From contig NZ_JOHS01000002.1 in NCBI RefSeq assembly GCF_000725625.1, forward strand, positions 178,960 through 242,959: 64,000 bases of DNA, given 5' to 3'. The stretch's first letter is position 1. Each line of letters opens with the position of its first letter. A model generated the notes under the pieces. The model searched no databases. It saw nothing but the letters and a program-made list of their open reading frames with translations, and was not told the origin of the DNA. A program made the translations under genes and the position numbers. This document shows, one piece after another, positions 34,503 to 44,247 of the stretch. The stretch is from Streptomyces sp. NRRL F-6676 (lineage in GTDB: Bacteria; Actinomycetota; Actinomycetes; Streptomycetales; Streptomycetaceae).

Positions 34503-36242
34503 TCACGTGGAGCAGACTTGCTTGTCCGCGGTCGACTTTCCGTCGACGTCCGGCGCCTTGGACGACGACTTCACCGGCGTTCCGGCGCCCTTGAAGTCCT
34601 TGCCGAGGGTGAGCACGATCGCGGGCAGCCCCTGGTCGTTCTTCTCGCTCTCGCCGGGCTTCATCGCGGAGGCGGGCAGCCCCATCAGGTCGGCCAGCTT
34701 GCGGGCCTGGTCGGCCTGGTCGGGGGAGTACTCCAGCGTCGTCTTGCTGAGCGTCTTCTCGGCGTTGCCGAGCTGGCTGGCCTTGGCGACGCCCTGCTCG
34801 TTCTGCAACCAGGCCAGGGTCTCCTGGGCGCTGCCGGTGGCGGCGCCGCCGTTGTAGATGTCGACGCGGATGTCGGCTGCGGCGGAGCGGGAGCCCTTCA
34901 GCCGGGCCGCGACGGCCGCCTTCTCCTTCTTCTCCTTCTGCTTCACCGCGGTGAAGGAGACGTCGTCCTTGATCGCCTGGAACACCGCCGGGGCCGTCGC
35001 CTGGTTGACGACGACCGTCGCCTTGACCTTCTCGAGGGGGTTGTCGAGCACCGGGACGGTGAGGAAGGTGATGTTCTTCGGCGGCACCTTCTTCAGCTCA
35101 AGGGCCATGTCCTTCAGCGTGCTCGCCTTGCCGATGCCGGTGTCGACGGTGAGTGCCTTGGTGGCCGCCTCGGCGAGCTTGTAGAGCTTGGTGGGGCTGG
35201 TCAGCGTGTCGCTGGAGGACATCTTGCGGGCCAGCGAGCCCAGGAACTGCTGCTGCACCTTGATCCGGTCGAGGTCGCCCTCGTTGCCGAAGCTGTGCCG
35301 GGTGCGCAGGAAGGCGAGCGCCTGTTCGCCCTCGATCGTGTGCTTGCCCTTGGACAGCTTCAGGTGCGAGTCCGGGTCGTTGACGTCCTTGCCCACGCAC
35401 ACCTCGACGCCGCCGACCGCCGAGGTCAGCGTCTTGACGGCGTTGAAGTCGGCCATCATGAAGTGGTCGGGTTCGATCCCGGTGACTTCCTTGACCGTGC
35501 GCATGGTGCAGCCCGGGTCGCGGTTGTCCTGGCCGAGGCTGGTGTTGAACCGGACGTTCTGCGTGCCCCCGATGACCTTGGTGCTGCCGTCCTCCTGCTT
35601 GGTGGGGCAGTCCGGGATGTTCGTGATCAGGTCGCGCGGGATGCTCAGCGCGGTGGCGTTGGTCCGGTCCTTGGAGACGTGCAACAGGATGTTGGTGTCG
35701 GCATGGCCGACGCTGTTCTTGTCGCCGTAGCCCTCGTTGCCGGCGCCGGTGCGCTTGTCGGTGCCGATGATCAGCAGGTTGAAGGCCTCGTCCTTGCTGA
35801 AGCTGCTCTTGGCCGCGTCACCGACGTCCGTCGTGGTGATGTTTCCCTCGAGGTGCTTGAGGTACAGGTAACCCGCGCCGGTCACCGCGACGAGCACGAA
35901 GGCCATGCCGCCACCGGTCCACAGCAGGACCTTCTTGGCCTTGCCCTTCTTGGGCCTGCCCTTGGTACGACCACTGGTCTTGCCGCGCCGGCGGCCGGGC
36001 GGCGGCTCCTCCGGGGCGCCGCGACGGCGGCGCTGCCCGGGCAGCGCGTCCGGCGCCGGGGCCTCGGGGCCGGGCGCGCTGCGGGACCGCCCGACGGGGG
36101 CGTCGGCGGTGCGGGGTCTGGGTACCGATGACTGCGGAGGGGAAGGAGCCAGTCGCAGTTCGTATTCGCCGGTGTCCGGGTTGAGTACCCACTGGTCTGC
36201 GGGGTCGATGTTGTCCGCCCGCCCACGGCCTTGCGCGTCCAC
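34503..36242 (-). CDS. LCP-family cell-wall glycopolymer ligase 4, with LytR_C domain
   Basis: 579 residues. Cytoplasmic Arg/Pro/Lys-rich tail (about 105 residues, KTSGRTKGRPKKGKAKK just before the membrane), helix LLWTGGGMAFVLVAVTGAGYLYL, LCP domain (NLLIIGTDKRTG, HADTNILLHVSKDR, LSIPRDLITNIPDC, TSLGQDNRDPGCTMRTVKEV, HFMMADFNAVKTLTSAVGG, LAFLRTRHSFGNEGDLDRIKVQQ) and LytR_C domain (IRVDIYNGGAATGSAQETLAWLQ). GTG at 36242; GGAGG is 13 bases upstream. Same Cys pattern as LCP 3, so these two are the closest pair. Confidence 0.92.
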   Translation of the reverse strand: MDAQGRGRADNIDPADQWVLNPDTGEYELRLAPSPPQSSVPRPRTADAPVGRSRSAPGPEAPAPDALPGQRRRRGAPEEPPPGRRRGKTSGRTKGRPKKGKAKKVLLWTGGGMAFVLVAVTGAGYLYLKHLEGNITTTDVGDAAKSSFSKDEAFNLLIIGTDKRTGAGNEGYGDKNSVGHADTNILLHVSKDRTNATALSIPRDLITNIPDCPTKQEDGSTKVIGGTQNVRFNTSLGQDNRDPGCTMRTVKEVTGIEPDHFMMADFNAVKTLTSAVGGVEVCVGKDVNDPDSHLKLSKGKHTIEGEQALAFLRTRHSFGNEGDLDRIKVQQQFLGSLARKMSSSDTLTSPTKLYKLAEAATKALTVDTGIGKASTLKDMALELKKVPPKNITFLTVPVLDNPLEKVKATVVVNQATAPAVFQAIKDDVSFTAVKQKEKKEKAAVAARLKGSRSAAADIRVDIYNGGAATGSAQETLAWLQNEQGVAKASQLGNAEKTLSKTTLEYSPDQADQARKLADLMGLPASAMKPGESEKNDQGLPAIVLTLGKDFKGAGTPVKSSSKAPDVDGKSTADKQVCST

Positions 36243-36560
36243 GGTTGTCCGAATCCTCCGTCGGGGCCACGCGGCGCCTTTCCCCTCAAAGGCGCTCGGG
36301 TCACTTCATGCGATGCGTGAGCCCAGGACGGACCTCGAGGCATGCACCGGGTCGCTCACACTATCCGCCCGGTTGGGGCTTGAGCGACGGCAGTGCGCTT
36401 TTTCACGTGCCTACAACCGGGCAATCCGACCTATTTCTCAGAGAGTTCTTAGCTCTGATGTTCCCGCTCTTGGGCCGGGCTTTACCAACGGTGCCCAAAA
36501 GGGCTGCCGGAAGGGGAGATTCCGGCATTCTTGGTGAGGCGTCGCCGCGACGCGTCCCGT
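36243..36560. other. AT-richer intergenic region upstream of LCP 4
   Basis: 318 bases, no gene. The part from 36370 to 36500 is clearly less GC-rich than its surroundings (CTTTTTCACG, CCTATTTCTCAGAGAG, TTCTTAGCTCTGATG) and is probably the regulated promoter region of LCP 4. No site could be assigned. Confidence 0.5.
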
Positions 36561-37316
36561 CTAGCGGGCCGTCGCCGTGACGCGCTCCGTCTCGACGCGC
36601 TGTGCCAGCCGCTCCTCGGGGAGCGCGTCCAGGTTCCGGCACAGCACCACGGAACCGCCCGTCGCGAGCGGGGAGTAGAGGCCCGCCGCGAGCCCCTCCC
36701 AGGTGTCGTACGGGAGTCCGGACAGCAGTCGTGACCCCGGACCCGTCAGGCCGAGCCCCGGCGCGTCGGCGCGGGCCCTCTCCACCACCTCGGCGCCGCT
36801 GAACTCCCGCCCGGCGACGATCAGCGCCGGCTCCTCCGGGGCGACCGGGGCGTACGGCCGGAAGAGGTCGCCCTGGCCGGGCACCTCCACCGCGTAGTCG
36901 AGGAACCCCTCCGGCGGCTGCGGGAACCGCCCGCCGAGGGGGCGCAGGGCGAGCGCCACGCGCTCCCCGGAGCAGGCGCGCGCCGTTTCGAGCGACTCCG
37001 GGCCGCTGACGACGACATCGGCGGCGCCCGGTGCGCCCGCCATATCGGCGACCGCCCCCACCGACGCGCACGCCAGCAGCCACACCGCCGTCTGCCAGTG
37101 CGCGGGCAGCAGCAGCGCGACCCGGTCGCCGGGCTCCACGGACAGTTCGCCCTGGAGCAGGTTGGCGGTCTTGGCCACCCAATTGGCGAAGGTGGCGACG
37201 GAGAGTTCGACGCGTTCGCCCGTGGCGTCGTCGTAGAAGGTCACCAGGGGGCGCGCGGGGTCCGCGGCGAGCGCGGATCGCAGCAGGTCGGCAGGGGTGC
37301 GGTCGGTGGCGTTCAC
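36561..37316 (-). CDS. TIGR03089-family protein (N-terminal AMP-binding fragment)
   Basis: 251 residues. Resembles only the N-terminal part of acyl-AMP ligases: ADLLRSALAADPARPLVTFYDDATGERVELSVATFANWVAKTANLLQ and GDRVALLLPAHWQTAVWLLACASVGAVADMAG. The ATP-binding P-loop and C-terminal lid of a working ligase are absent. This matches the actinobacterial family TIGR03089, which in mycobacteria also lies beside an LCP gene. Function unknown; probably not a ligase. GTG at 37316. Confidence 0.85.
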   Translation of the reverse strand: MNATDRTPADLLRSALAADPARPLVTFYDDATGERVELSVATFANWVAKTANLLQGELSVEPGDRVALLLPAHWQTAVWLLACASVGAVADMAGAPGAADVVVSGPESLETARACSGERVALALRPLGGRFPQPPEGFLDYAVEVPGQGDLFRPYAPVAPEEPALIVAGREFSGAEVVERARADAPGLGLTGPGSRLLSGLPYDTWEGLAAGLYSPLATGGSVVLCRNLDALPEERLAQRVETERVTATAR

Positions 37317-37456
37317 GCGCGTCAGCCTACGCGGGCGGCGCGGCGGGAACCGACCGTACGGGCCACCCGGGGGCCACCGGTTCGGCGCAACGCCGACCGA
37401 CGGCCCGTCAAGTCCGCGATGGACAGATATGTATGACTATGTTCAGGATCGAGGGC

Positions 37457-38962
37457 ATGCGTGGATACCTTGTTTCTTCGATCGGCGTCACCTGCGCGGC
37501 GGCACTCACCCTGCCGCTCGCCCCGACCGCCGCGACCGCGGCCGCCTCGCCCTCGCAGACCGTCTCCACCACCGCACGCGGAGCCGCGTCCGGGGCCGTC
37601 CCCGACAGCACCGCGCCCGGGGCCGTCCCCGGCAGCACCCAGTCCCTCGCGCTCGCCCCCCTCTCCCGCACCCGGGCCGGGGCGGGCGCCGGCGTCCAGG
37701 GGCTGACCCGGCGTGAGGTGCGGCCGTTCTCGCTGCTGGGCGTGGTCTGGGACGACCCCCGTGCCGCCCTGCACGGCACGGTCCAGGTCCGCACCCGCGC
37801 CACCGGCACCCACCAGTGGTCCGACTGGCAGGAGGTGGAGACCCACAACGACGACCACGCGGCCGACCCCGGCACCGCCGAGAGCCGCTCCGGCCGGGTC
37901 CGCGGCGCGACGGCCCCGCTGTGGGTGGGCGACTCGGACGGCGTCGAGGTCCGGGTGCGCCCGGCGCAGCCCGGCGAGGCGGGAACCGACGGCCGTACGG
38001 CGGCCGGGGGCTCCGCCGACGCGACGGACCCCGACCCCACCGCATGGGAACTCCCCGGCGGCCTCCGCCTGGAGCTCGTCGACCCGGGGGAGCCGCCCGC
38101 CACGGACACCGGCACCGGCACCGGCACCGGCACCGGCACCCGCACCGACGCCGCCCCGGCCCCCGTCCCCGCGCTCGGCCCCGTCTCCGCCGACCGCCCC
38201 CCCGTCCTGGACGCCCGTACGGCCGAGACCGCCGCCGCCAACGCGGAGCTCGCGGCCCCGGAGGCCACCGTGATCCCGGCCCTGTCGAAGGAGGAGACCG
38301 AGGCGGCGTACGCCGCGGGGCTCCCCGACTCCGCCGACGGCACCCGCGCCAAGCCGTACATCGGCCCCCGGCCGAGCATCACCACACGGCGCGGCTGGGG
38401 CGCCGACGAGGGGATCCGCAAGGGCGGCTTCACGTACACCAAGAAGGTCAAGGCGGCCTTCGTGCACCACACCGCGACCGGCAACAACTACACGTGCGCC
38501 CAGGCGCCCTCCGTCATCCGGGGCATCTACCGCTACCACGTGCTGAGCAACGGCTGGCGCGACATCGGCTACAACTTCCTCGTCGACAAGTGCGGAAAGA
38601 TCTACGAGGGCCGCGCGGGCGGCGTCGCCAAGCCCGTCATGGGCGCCCACACCCTCGGCTTCAACACCGACAGCACCGGCATCGCCGTGCTCGGCACCTA
38701 CAGCTCCAAGAAGCCGTCCGCCGCCGCGGTGAAGGCCATCGCGCGCCTGACGGCGTGGAAGCTCGGCCTGTACGGCGTCAATCCGAAGGGCAAGACATAC
38801 CTGACGTCCGGGGGTGGCAACCTCTACGCCAAGGGCAGGAAGGTACGGCTGCACACGATCTCCGGCCACCGGGACGGCTTCGCCACCAGCTGCCCCGGCA
38901 AACGCCTCTACGCCAAGCTCGGCTCGGCCAGGTCCACCTCGGCGGGCTACCAGGGACGCTGA
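37457..38962 (+). CDS. Secreted PGRP-type N-acetylmuramoyl-L-alanine amidase
   Basis: 501 residues. Signal peptide (MRGYLVSSIGVTCAAALTLP...ATAAA), a Ser/Thr/Gly-rich region with a six-residue-phase Thr-Gly repeat, then a C-terminal PGRP/amidase_2 domain: RRGWGADEGIRKGGFTYTK, AFVHHTATGNNYTC (zinc His), IRGIYRYHVLSNGWRDIGYNFLVDKCGKIYEGRAGG, GAHTLGFNTDSTGIAVLG and ISGHRDGFATSCPGKRLY (zinc His and Cys). Cleaves peptidoglycan between muramic acid and L-Ala. ATG at 37457 has AGGA eight bases upstream; ATGs at 37433 and 37439 are possible. Confidence 0.92.
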   Translation: MRGYLVSSIGVTCAAALTLPLAPTAATAAASPSQTVSTTARGAASGAVPDSTAPGAVPGSTQSLALAPLSRTRAGAGAGVQGLTRREVRPFSLLGVVWDDPRAALHGTVQVRTRATGTHQWSDWQEVETHNDDHAADPGTAESRSGRVRGATAPLWVGDSDGVEVRVRPAQPGEAGTDGRTAAGGSADATDPDPTAWELPGGLRLELVDPGEPPATDTGTGTGTGTGTRTDAAPAPVPALGPVSADRPPVLDARTAETAAANAELAAPEATVIPALSKEETEAAYAAGLPDSADGTRAKPYIGPRPSITTRRGWGADEGIRKGGFTYTKKVKAAFVHHTATGNNYTCAQAPSVIRGIYRYHVLSNGWRDIGYNFLVDKCGKIYEGRAGGVAKPVMGAHTLGFNTDSTGIAVLGTYSSKKPSAAAVKAIARLTAWKLGLYGVNPKGKTYLTSGGGNLYAKGRKVRLHTISGHRDGFATSCPGKRLYAKLGSARSTSAGYQGR

Positions 38963-39145
38963 CGGCACGTCCGCACCCGCGTTCGCCACAAAACGCCATA
39001 AAGTGCCCGAGGCGAGGCGCGTCGCGGACGCATCGCCGGCGTACTGCGGGCGTACTGCGGGCGCCTCGAAAGCGCGTCGAACGGACTGCATACACTGACC
39101 GGCCGAGGGGCCTCGGCCGGTCCCGGCAGGAAGCGGAGACGACAG

Positions 39146-40228
39146 GTGACAGAAGCGATCCTCCTGGTCGGGGGCAGAGGCACCCGCCTGCGCCCGCTCA
39201 CGGTGCACACCCCCAAGCCGATGCTCCCGGCGGCCGGCGTCCCCTTCCTCACCCACCAGCTCGCCCGGGCGCGGGCGGCGGGCGTGGACCACATCGTGCT
39301 GGCGACGTCGTACCTCGCCGAGGTGTTCGAGCCGTACTTCGGCGACGGCTCCTCCCTCGGCCTCCACCTGGAGTACGTCACCGAGGAGGAACCGCTCGGC
39401 ACCGGCGGTGCCATCCGCAACGTGGCCGGGCGGCTCCACTCCGGCCCCGACCAGCCGGTCCTGATCTTCAACGGCGACATCCTCACCGGCCTGGACATCC
39501 GCGCCCTCGTCCGCACGCACGAGTCGACGGGGGCGGACGTCTCCCTGCATCTGACGAGGGTGACCGACCCGCGGGCCTACGGACTGGTCCCGACGGACGG
39601 CACGGGCCGGGTCACGGCGTTCCTGGAGAAGCCGCAGACCCCGGAGGAGATCGTCACCGACCAGATCAACGCGGGGGCGTACGTCTTCCGCCGCTCGGTC
39701 ATCGACACGATCCCGGCCGGCCGCCCGGTCTCGGTCGAACGCGAGACCTTCCCCGGGCTGCTGGCCGCCGGTGCGCACTTGCAGGGCATGGTCGACTCCA
39801 CCTACTGGCTCGACCTCGGCACCCCCGCCGCGTTCGTGCGCGGCTCGGCCGACCTGGTCCTGGGCCGCGCCCCGTCCCCGGCGGTGCCGGGGCGCTGCGG
39901 CGACCGGCTGGTGCTGCCGACGGCGGAGGTCGCCACGGACGCCAAGCTGACCGGCGGCACGGTGGTCGGGGAGGGCGCGTGCGTGGGCGAGGGTGCCCGG
40001 ATCAGCGGCAGCACGCTGCTGTCCGGCGCGGTCGTGGAGCCCGGCGCGGTCATCACCGACTCCATGATCGGCGCCCACTCCCGCGTCGGCCGCCGCACCA
40101 TCCTCACCGGCACGGTCATCGGCGACGGCGCGACGGTAGGCCCCGACAACGAACTACGCGAAGGCACCCGCATCTGGTGCGACGCCCACATCCCGGCGGG
40201 AGCGGTGCGCTTCTCACCGGACGAGTAG
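39146..40228 (+). CDS. manC: Mannose-1-phosphate guanylyltransferase-type nucleotidyltransferase
   Basis: 360 residues. NDP-sugar pyrophosphorylase: AILLVGGRGTRLRPLTVHTPKPMLP (nucleotide-binding G-G-x-G-T-R-L-R-P and Lys), GTGGAIRNV, LIFNGDILTGLDI, FLEKPQTPEE, INAGAYVFRR, then left-handed beta-helix hexapeptides (GGTVVGEGACVGEGARISGSTLLSGAVV). Would join GTP and mannose-1-phosphate. GDP-mannose specificity is inferred from manB and manA in the same region and from the mycobacterial counterpart near wbbL/whiB2; glucose-1-phosphate thymidylyltransferase is the alternative. GTG at 39146 has GGAG nine bases upstream. Confidence 0.85.
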   Translation: MTEAILLVGGRGTRLRPLTVHTPKPMLPAAGVPFLTHQLARARAAGVDHIVLATSYLAEVFEPYFGDGSSLGLHLEYVTEEEPLGTGGAIRNVAGRLHSGPDQPVLIFNGDILTGLDIRALVRTHESTGADVSLHLTRVTDPRAYGLVPTDGTGRVTAFLEKPQTPEEIVTDQINAGAYVFRRSVIDTIPAGRPVSVERETFPGLLAAGAHLQGMVDSTYWLDLGTPAAFVRGSADLVLGRAPSPAVPGRCGDRLVLPTAEVATDAKLTGGTVVGEGACVGEGARISGSTLLSGAVVEPGAVITDSMIGAHSRVGRRTILTGTVIGDGATVGPDNELREGTRIWCDAHIPAGAVRFSPDE

Positions 40229-40238
40229 GGCTCAGGCA

Positions 40239-40530
40239 GGGGCACGGGGCTGTATTTGATCTGCGGCTCCGCCGCGGGGCGCGACCAACGCAGGGGGCGC
40301 CCTCCTGCTTTTGAGGGGCGCGGGGCTGTGTTGTGTTGCGCGGCTCCGCCGCGGTGGGCGCGAGCACTCACCGTGCCCCCGTAAGGGGCGCGGGGCTGTG
40401 TTGTCTTGCGCGGCTTCGCCGCGGTGGACGCGAGCACTCACCGTGCCCCGTAAGGGACGCGGGGCTGTGTTGTCTTGCGCGGCTCCGCCGCGGTGGGCGC
40501 GAGCACTCATCGTGCCCCGTTAGGGGCGCG
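40239..40530 (+). repeat. 69-70 bp tandem repeat array
   Basis: Four units starting near 40239, 40315, 40385 and 40454, with a truncated fifth at 40523. Each has GGGGCGCGGGGCTGTGTTGT, the palindrome CGCGGCTCCGCCGCG, GTGGGCGCGAGCACTCACCG and TGCCCCGTAA. The three full later units are nearly identical, the first is diverged. Lies just after manC. Confidence 0.92.
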
Positions 40531-40683
40531 GGGAACTGCGCGAGAAGTCCCCACCCACCCGCACCCGCCAACGAACCCCACCCACCCGAGCTCTCCCGCG
40601 CCCCCACCCGGAGGGCCCGGGGTCCAAGGGGCAGCGCCCCTTGAAGGGACGGGAAGGGTAGGGGCGGCGGGGGCGAAAAAACT
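40515..40683 (+). repeat. Composite intergenic palindromic repeat, copy 5
   Basis: Follows directly on the tandem array: TAGGGGCGCGGGGAACTGCG, then CACCCACCCGAGCTCTCCCG, GGGGTCCAAGGGGCAGCGCC and GGGACGGGAAGGGTAGGGGC ending GGGGGCGAAAAAACTCCC. Between the convergent manC and DNA glycosylase genes. Confidence 0.85.
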
Positions 40684-40703
40684 CCCGGGCGAACCCCCAG
40701 CCA

Positions 40704-41720
40704 TCACAACCGCCCGATGTCCCCCCGCCGCATCCGCGGCGCCCGCCGCCCCGGCACCCGCCCACTCAACAACACCAACCGCACCGCCCGATGCCGCTGC
40801 CCCTGCCCCGCATACGGCTCCAGCAACGACAACATCGCCGCATCATCCGCCCCCCGATCCCCCCCGAGCGCGAACCCCACGATCCCCGGCAGATGCAGAT
40901 CCCCCACCGTCACCGCATCCGCCGCCCCATGACTCCGCTGCACCGTCTCCGCGGACGTCCACACCCCCACCCCCGGCACCACCTCCAACCGCGCCCGCGC
41001 CTCCGCAGGCGCCATCCCCACCCCCTGCTCCAGCCGCGCAGCGACCCGCACCGCCCGCAGAATCGCCGACGCCCGCTTGTCGTCGACCCCGGCCCGATGC
41101 CACTCCCACGAGGGAATCAACGCCCACGTCCGCGGCTCCGGCATGACCCACATCCGCCCCGCCACCGGCCCCGGCGCCACCTCACCGAACTTCCGTACGA
41201 GCAGCCGCCACGCCCGGTACGCCTCGTCCGTGGTCACCTTCTGCTCCAGCACGGACGGGATCAGCGACTCCAGCACGAGCCCGGTCCGCGTCAGCCGCAG
41301 CCCCGGCCGCCGGTGCCGCACCATCGCCAGCAGCCGGTGCCGCGGCTCGAAGGCGTCGGGATCGTCCATCGCGCCCAGCAGCTCGGGCAGCTTCTCCAGC
41401 AGCCACTCCGCCCCCGGCCCCCAGGCCTCCGCCTCGGCGACCCCACCGCGCACCGCGACCCGCAGCGTCCCCGGCCCGGCCGGCGTACGGCTGGCCCGCC
41501 ACACCGACCCGTCCGGCGTCGTACGGAAGGTCGGGTCGGCGGGCCCGCGCCGCAACGGCCCGAGCACCAGCCCGAGGTCGAGGGGCCAGGGCAACGCCCA
41601 GGACCGCCGCAGCCCGGCGACGGGGCGGGGGGACGCCGGTGAGGGCACCCCCGGGGGCACGACGACGTCCCCGCCGCGCATGGTCGTACGCGTGGGCCGA
41701 GGAACGAAACGTCCAGCCAC
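40704..41720 (-). CDS. DNA-3-methyladenine glycosylase II family protein (AlkA-like)
   Basis: 338 residues. The HhH-GPD region is clear: LIPSVLEQKVTTDEAYRAWRLLVRKFG, then LEVVPGVGVWTSAETVQRSHGAADAVTVGDLHLPG, with the hairpin loop VPGVGVWT and the catalytic Asp in VTVGDLHLP. Excises alkylated bases in base-excision repair. The N-terminal ~110 residues form an AlkA-like beta domain. GTG at 41720 with AAGGA nine bases upstream. Appears monocistronic. Confidence 0.9.
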   Translation of the reverse strand: MAGRFVPRPTRTTMRGGDVVVPPGVPSPASPRPVAGLRRSWALPWPLDLGLVLGPLRRGPADPTFRTTPDGSVWRASRTPAGPGTLRVAVRGGVAEAEAWGPGAEWLLEKLPELLGAMDDPDAFEPRHRLLAMVRHRRPGLRLTRTGLVLESLIPSVLEQKVTTDEAYRAWRLLVRKFGEVAPGPVAGRMWVMPEPRTWALIPSWEWHRAGVDDKRASAILRAVRVAARLEQGVGMAPAEARARLEVVPGVGVWTSAETVQRSHGAADAVTVGDLHLPGIVGFALGGDRGADDAAMLSLLEPYAGQGQRHRAVRLVLLSGRVPGRRAPRMRRGDIGRL

Positions 41721-41813
41721 GGAAAAGGTCCTTGGGGAAGAGGAGGTAGAAGACGCCCTACGAGACTAGGCCGCCCCCCAGCCACCCGTTCCCCAAACCC
41801 GATGTGCCCCCCG

Positions 41814-43139
41814 TCACCGCACGGCCACGAACCCCTCCACCTCCCGCTCCCCCCGCGCCGCCGGCTCCCCCGCCGGATGCCCCACCGCCACCGCCCCCAT
41901 CGGCTCCCACGCCTCCGGCAGCTCCAGCACCTCCCGTACGACGTCCCGGCAGAACATCGTCGAGGACACCCACGCCGAGCCCAGCCGCTCCCCGGCCAGC
42001 GCGACCAGGAAGTTCTGCACCCCGGCGCCCGTGGCGACCACGAACATCTCCCGCTCGGCCGCGTCCCGCCGCGCGTCGTCGTACGTGTGCGAGCCGTCCA
42101 TGACCATGCACGGCACCACCAGGTAGGGCGCGTTGCGCAGCACGTCACCCCGGCGGACCCGCTTGGCGATGGACTCCTCGCTCTTGCCGTCGCGGCGCAG
42201 GTCGGCGATCCACGCGTCCCGCATGGCGTCGAGCAGCCGGGTCCGTGCCTCGGGCGACTCCAGCAGCACGAACCGCCACGGCGTCGTGTGGTGCGGCGCC
42301 GGCGCGGTGACCGCCGCGGCCACCGCCCGCCGTACGGCACCGGCGTCGACGGGCTCGTCGGTGAACGCCCGCACCGTGCGCCGCTGTGTCACCGCCTCGC
42401 GTACCGCCTCCGACGTACCGAGCCGGAACATGTCGTCGCGCGCGCCGCGCACCATCGTCCGCGCCCCGTCGCCGTCACCGCCGCCGACGAGGTGCGCCAG
42501 CCCGCGCACCACCGCGACGGGCAGCCCGGCGGCCTTGCCCTTGACCAGGTCACCCGCGGCGGCCAGTTCGTCGGCGGTGGCGACGACCGTGGCGCTCAGC
42601 GGGTTGCCGTGCGCGTCCGTGCCGCCGCGCAGGTCGTCCAGGACCCGTACGCCCGCGGCACCGATCGCCACGTCCGTCAGCCCGTTGCGCCAGGGGCGCC
42701 CGAACGTGTCGGTGACCAGCACCCCGACCTCGACCCCGAGCGCGTCCCGCAGCCCGTCCCGCAGCGCCCGCGCGGAGGCGTCGGGGTCCTCGGGCAGCAG
42801 CAGTACGGTCCCCTCGGGGGTGTTGGAGGCATCGACCCCGGCGGCGGCCATCACCAGGCCCTGCCGGTTCTCGACGATCCGCAGCGGCCCGCGCCGCGCC
42901 ACCACCCGTACCGTCTCGGCGTCGATCGCGGCCTCCCGGTCGGCGGCCCGCAGCACCCGTCCCTCCGCCTTCGACACGATCTTCGAGGTGACGAGCAGCA
43001 CATCACCGTCGGCCAGCTCCGGCTCGGCCGCGGCGATCAGCTTGGCGAGGTCGTCGCCCTGCCGCACCTCGGGCAGCCCGGGCACGGCCCACACCCGGAA
43101 CCCGGCACCGCCGGTCGTCCCGCCACCGATCCCGCTCAC
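41814..43139 (-). CDS. fbiB: Coenzyme F420:L-glutamate ligase, bifunctional FbiB
   Basis: 441 residues. N-terminal half is the CofE-type ligase that adds glutamates to F420-0 ([57 protein letters not shown]); C-terminal half is a nitroreductase-like FMN domain ([60 protein letters not shown]). This fusion is the actinobacterial form, whose C-terminal domain reduces dehydro-F420-0. GTG overlaps the fbiA stop (GTGA), so translation is coupled. Confidence 0.96.
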   Translation of the reverse strand: MSGIGGGTTGGAGFRVWAVPGLPEVRQGDDLAKLIAAAEPELADGDVLLVTSKIVSKAEGRVLRAADREAAIDAETVRVVARRGPLRIVENRQGLVMAAAGVDASNTPEGTVLLLPEDPDASARALRDGLRDALGVEVGVLVTDTFGRPWRNGLTDVAIGAAGVRVLDDLRGGTDAHGNPLSATVVATADELAAAGDLVKGKAAGLPVAVVRGLAHLVGGGDGDGARTMVRGARDDMFRLGTSEAVREAVTQRRTVRAFTDEPVDAGAVRRAVAAAVTAPAPHHTTPWRFVLLESPEARTRLLDAMRDAWIADLRRDGKSEESIAKRVRRGDVLRNAPYLVVPCMVMDGSHTYDDARRDAAEREMFVVATGAGVQNFLVALAGERLGSAWVSSTMFCRDVVREVLELPEAWEPMGAVAVGHPAGEPAARGEREVEGFVAVR

Positions 43140-44095
43140 GCGACCCGCACCTCCTCCGCCAGCGCGAGCGCCTCCCGGGCCATCTGCGCCGCCGCCTCAA
43201 GATCGGTCATCATCAGCGGTACGGCACGGCAGCGGATGCCGGCCGCCTCGACCCGCTCGACCGCGCCCGCGTCGACCGTGTCGACCAGCCAGCCGTCCAG
43301 CAGCCCCGAGCCGTAGTGCTCGGCGACCGCCGCGGCCGTCGACTCCACGCCGACCGCCGCGAGCACCTTGTCGGCCATCCCGCGCACGGGCGCGTCGCCG
43401 ACGATGGGGGAGAGGCCGACGACCGGCACGCCGGCGTCGGCGATCGCCGCGCGGATGCCGGGCACGGCGAGGATCGTGCCGATGGAGACCACCGGGTTGG
43501 ACGGCGGGAAAAGGATCACGTCAGCCTCGGCGATCGCTTCCAGCACCCCCGGCGCGGGCTTCGCCTGCTCGGCGCCGACCGGGACGACGGCCTCGGCGGG
43601 CACGGAGGCGCGCAGCCGGACCCAGTACTCCTGGAAGTGCACCGCCTTGCGCTCGCCGTCCAGTTCGACGGCGACGTGCGTCTCGACGCGGTCGTCCGAC
43701 ATCGGCAGGAGCCGCACCCCCGGCCGCCACCGGTCGCACAGCGCCTCGGTCACCGCGCTGAGCGGGTAACCGGCGCCGAGCATCTGCGTGCGCACGATGT
43801 GCGTGGCGAAGTCCCGGTCCCCGAGCCCGAACCACTCGGGCCCGACGCCGTAGGCCGCGAGCTCCTCCTTGAGGTGGAAGGTCTCGTCGGCCCGCCCCCA
43901 CCCCTGCTCCTCGTTGATGCCGCCGCCGAGCGTGTACATCACCGTGTCGAGGTCCGGACAGACCTTCAGCCCGAAGAGATGGATGTCGTCCCCGGTGTTC
44001 CCGATGACGGTGACCTCGGCATCCGGCACGGCCCCACGCAACCCGCGCAAGAACCGAGCCCCACCAATCCCACCGGCCAAAACCACAATCCGCAT
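43136..44095 (-). CDS. fbiA: CofD/FbiA family phospholactyl/phosphoenolpyruvyl transferase
   Basis: 319 residues. Joins the activated three-carbon acid (phosphoenolpyruvate-derived in actinobacteria) to Fo, giving (dehydro)F420-0. Motifs: [77 protein letters not shown], and [16 protein letters not shown]. No clear ribosome binding site lies before the ATG at 44095. First gene of the fbiA-fbiB pair. Confidence 0.96.
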   Translation of the reverse strand: MRIVVLAGGIGGARFLRGLRGAVPDAEVTVIGNTGDDIHLFGLKVCPDLDTVMYTLGGGINEEQGWGRADETFHLKEELAAYGVGPEWFGLGDRDFATHIVRTQMLGAGYPLSAVTEALCDRWRPGVRLLPMSDDRVETHVAVELDGERKAVHFQEYWVRLRASVPAEAVVPVGAEQAKPAPGVLEAIAEADVILFPPSNPVVSIGTILAVPGIRAAIADAGVPVVGLSPIVGDAPVRGMADKVLAAVGVESTAAAVAEHYGSGLLDGWLVDTVDAGAVERVEAAGIRCRAVPLMMTDLEAAAQMAREALALAEEVRVA

Positions 44096-44247
44096 GGGAC
44101 ACAGTCTGTCAGCACCCACTGACAAAGCGCCCCGAAGGGGGCGCCCGCCCGTCAGGGGCGCGGGGCCGTGTCGATCCGCGGCTCCGCCGCGCGGGCGCGA
44201 CCAGCCCTCCACGAACGCGCACCCGCCAACGAACGGAAGCTCCCGAG

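Noticed and set aside
40239..40530. CRISPR-like array
   Set aside because: The whole 69-70 base unit repeats with no variable spacers, and no cas genes are present.
44150..44215. Insertion-sequence end near the fbiA promoter
   Set aside because: The GGGGCCGTGTCGATCCGCGG / GGCTCCGCCGCG segment is one more single unit of the dispersed palindromic repeat; no transposase or target duplication is seen.
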